Below, in pieces: positions 5,213 through 6,270 of a DNA stretch of 6,270 nucleotides. Numbering within the stretch: position 1 is the stretch's first letter; every line of letters starts with the position of its first letter. Source of the DNA: an uncultured Lachnospiraceae bacterium (GTDB taxonomy: Bacteria; Bacillota; Clostridia; Lachnospirales; Lachnospiraceae); assembly GCA_902783935.1 (NCBI GenBank), contig CACZTA010000266.1, forward strand, positions 1 to 6,270, given 5' to 3'. The position numbers and the translations under genes were made by a program. Below the pieces are notes generated by a model. It saw only the letters and a program-made list of their open reading frames with translations. It searched no databases and was not told the origin of the DNA.

Positions 5213-6270
5213 GTGGAAGAAATTGTTAATAATGAAGTAAATAAACAACACGGTGCCGGCAGGGTGATCCTGACCATTCTGTTCCCGCTTCTCGTTTTTC
5301 TTGGAGTGCTGGCTGCAGCGGCGGTTCGCTGGACACTCAGCCAGTGGGGCGGACTGACGATGGATGAGATCATATTTGAGCTGACGGCGCCCCTCGAGGG
5401 GACGGGCAACGGCATGATAGAGAGCTTTGTGCTCCGCTGTGTCGTGCCGGCGCTTGCCGCCGCAGCATGTGCGGTAGGCGTGCTTTACCGCTTCCGCCAT
5501 TATGAGAATTACCACCATATTGCTGTTTTCGGCGCTCTCGGCGCTCTGGCCGTCCTGGTCATTTCCTTTGCGTATTTCGGAAATAAAGTCGGTTTTGCGG
5601 AGTATGTCATCAACAGGTCGACCACATCTGATTTCATCGGAAATGAATACGCGGATCCGAAGAAAACGGAGATCACTTTCCCGTCCAAAAAAAGAAACAT
5701 TATCCAGATCTACCTGGAATCAATGGAGACGACATTTACGGATCCTCTCCACGGGGGGACTTTTGAAACGGATATAATCCCGGAACTCACGGAGCTTGCA
5801 CTGGAAAATGAAGACTTCGCAGGGGCAGCGGACAGAGGGAAGCTGAACGGCGGACTTTCCCTGCCGGGGACGACGTGGACGATCGGGGCCATGTTCGGCA
5901 TGACGTCCGGCCTTCCGCTCAATGTGGATATCGAGCGCAACTCCATGTCAGCGATGACGAGCTTCTTCCCGCAGATCAGGACGATGGGGGATATTCTCGC
6001 CGATGAAGGCTACCGGCAGATGTTCGTTCTCGGTTCTGACGCGACGTTCGGCGGCAGGCGGCTCTATTTTACCGAACACGGTGATTTTGAAGTGCGTGAT
6101 TATATATACGCCAAAGAGCAGGGGATTATTCCGGAAGATTATAAAGTCTGGTGGGGCATGGAAGACGAGATCACGTTCAATATGGCACGCGATGCCCTCA
6201 CGGAACTGGGCTCGGGCGACCGGCCTTTTAACCTGACGCTGCTGACAGTCGACACTCACTTTACAGACGG
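5213..6270 (+). CDS. LtaS/OpgB-like membrane phosphoglycerol transferase, sulfatase fold (partial, 5' part)
   Basis: From GTG 5213 the frame stays open for 352 codons to the window edge, so the C-terminus is missing. An in-frame TAG at 5186 bounds it upstream. Hydrophobic segments at about 18-38, 73-91 and 103-122 predict a three-helix membrane anchor with the remainder extracellular. The sulfatase/alkaline-phosphatase-fold domain begins at NIIQIYLESMET (162-173), where Glu169 is the expected metal ligand. LPGTTWTIGAMFGMTSGLPL (217-236) holds the likely nucleophilic Thr (one of 220, 221 or 223), and VDTHFTDG near 346-353 matches the DTHxxDG block of phosphoglycerol transferases. Relatives transfer glycerol-phosphate from phosphatidylglycerol to lipoteichoic acid or a glycan. 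The DTHFTDG motif looks closer to the OpgB/MdoB branch than to S. aureus LtaS, but the exact acceptor is unknown. Terminator and promoter suggest it is transcribed independently of lon. Confidence 0.88.
   Translation, partial: MEEIVNNEVNKQHGAGRVILTILFPLLVFLGVLAAAAVRWTLSQWGGLTMDEIIFELTAPLEGTGNGMIESFVLRCVVPALAAAACAVGVLYRFRHYENYHHIAVFGALGALAVLVISFAYFGNKVGFAEYVINRSTTSDFIGNEYADPKKTEITFPSKKRNIIQIYLESMETTFTDPLHGGTFETDIIPELTELALENEDFAGAADRGKLNGGLSLPGTTWTIGAMFGMTSGLPLNVDIERNSMSAMTSFFPQIRTMGDILADEGYRQMFVLGSDATFGGRRLYFTEHGDFEVRDYIYAKEQGIIPEDYKVWWGMEDEITFNMARDALTELGSGDRPFNLTLLTVDTHFTD

Noticed and set aside
4937..5518. Minus-strand open frame of 193 codons spanning the lon end, terminator and start of the next gene.
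   Set aside because: It crosses a strong terminator hairpin and two plus-strand genes and has no family features.

Overview
This window looks like part of a Gram-positive, Clostridia-type chromosome. A Lachnospiraceae-like source is my inference. The base composition looks balanced by eye, SD sites are strong (GGAGG, GGAGGA), there is a CIRCE operator, GTG starts are used, and LicD, Stealth and LtaS/OpgB-type surface-polymer genes sit close together. There are five protein-coding genes, two of them cut by the window edges. I found no RNA genes, insertion sequences, CRISPR arrays or long repeats.

Left half (1-2421, minus strand): a compact operon read right to left. It holds a Gtf3-like/galactofuranosyltransferase-like glycosyltransferase (1348-2421), a LicD-family phosphotransferase (501-1337) and the N-terminal 167 residues of a Stealth-family sugar-phosphate transferase (1-501, running off the left edge). 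The gaps are 10 bp and then a stop/start overlap, so the three are probably co-transcribed and the last two translationally coupled. Together they suggest assembly and phospho-decoration of a cell-surface polysaccharide or teichoic-acid-like polymer.

Centre (2422-5094): a divergent intergenic region carries back-to-back promoters. The rightward promoter drives an intact ATP-dependent Lon protease. A near-perfect CIRCE element (HrcA operator) lies between the predicted transcription start and the SD, which predicts heat-shock/HrcA control of lon. The best start is GTG at 2644 (800 aa). A longer open frame beginning at 2539 would start upstream of the promoter and run through the operator. A 13-bp perfect hairpin followed by a T-rich run terminates lon.

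Right end (5095-6270, plus strand): after a probable promoter comes the 5' part of a membrane-anchored sulfatase-fold phosphoglycerol transferase of the LtaS/OpgB type (three membrane segments plus an extracellular catalytic domain), cut by the right edge.

I do not see a clearly new biological system. The most notable points are the CIRCE-controlled lon, an inverted repeat lying between the two divergent promoters, and the Stealth-LicD-glycosyltransferase cassette on the other side of lon from a phosphoglycerol-transferase-like gene.
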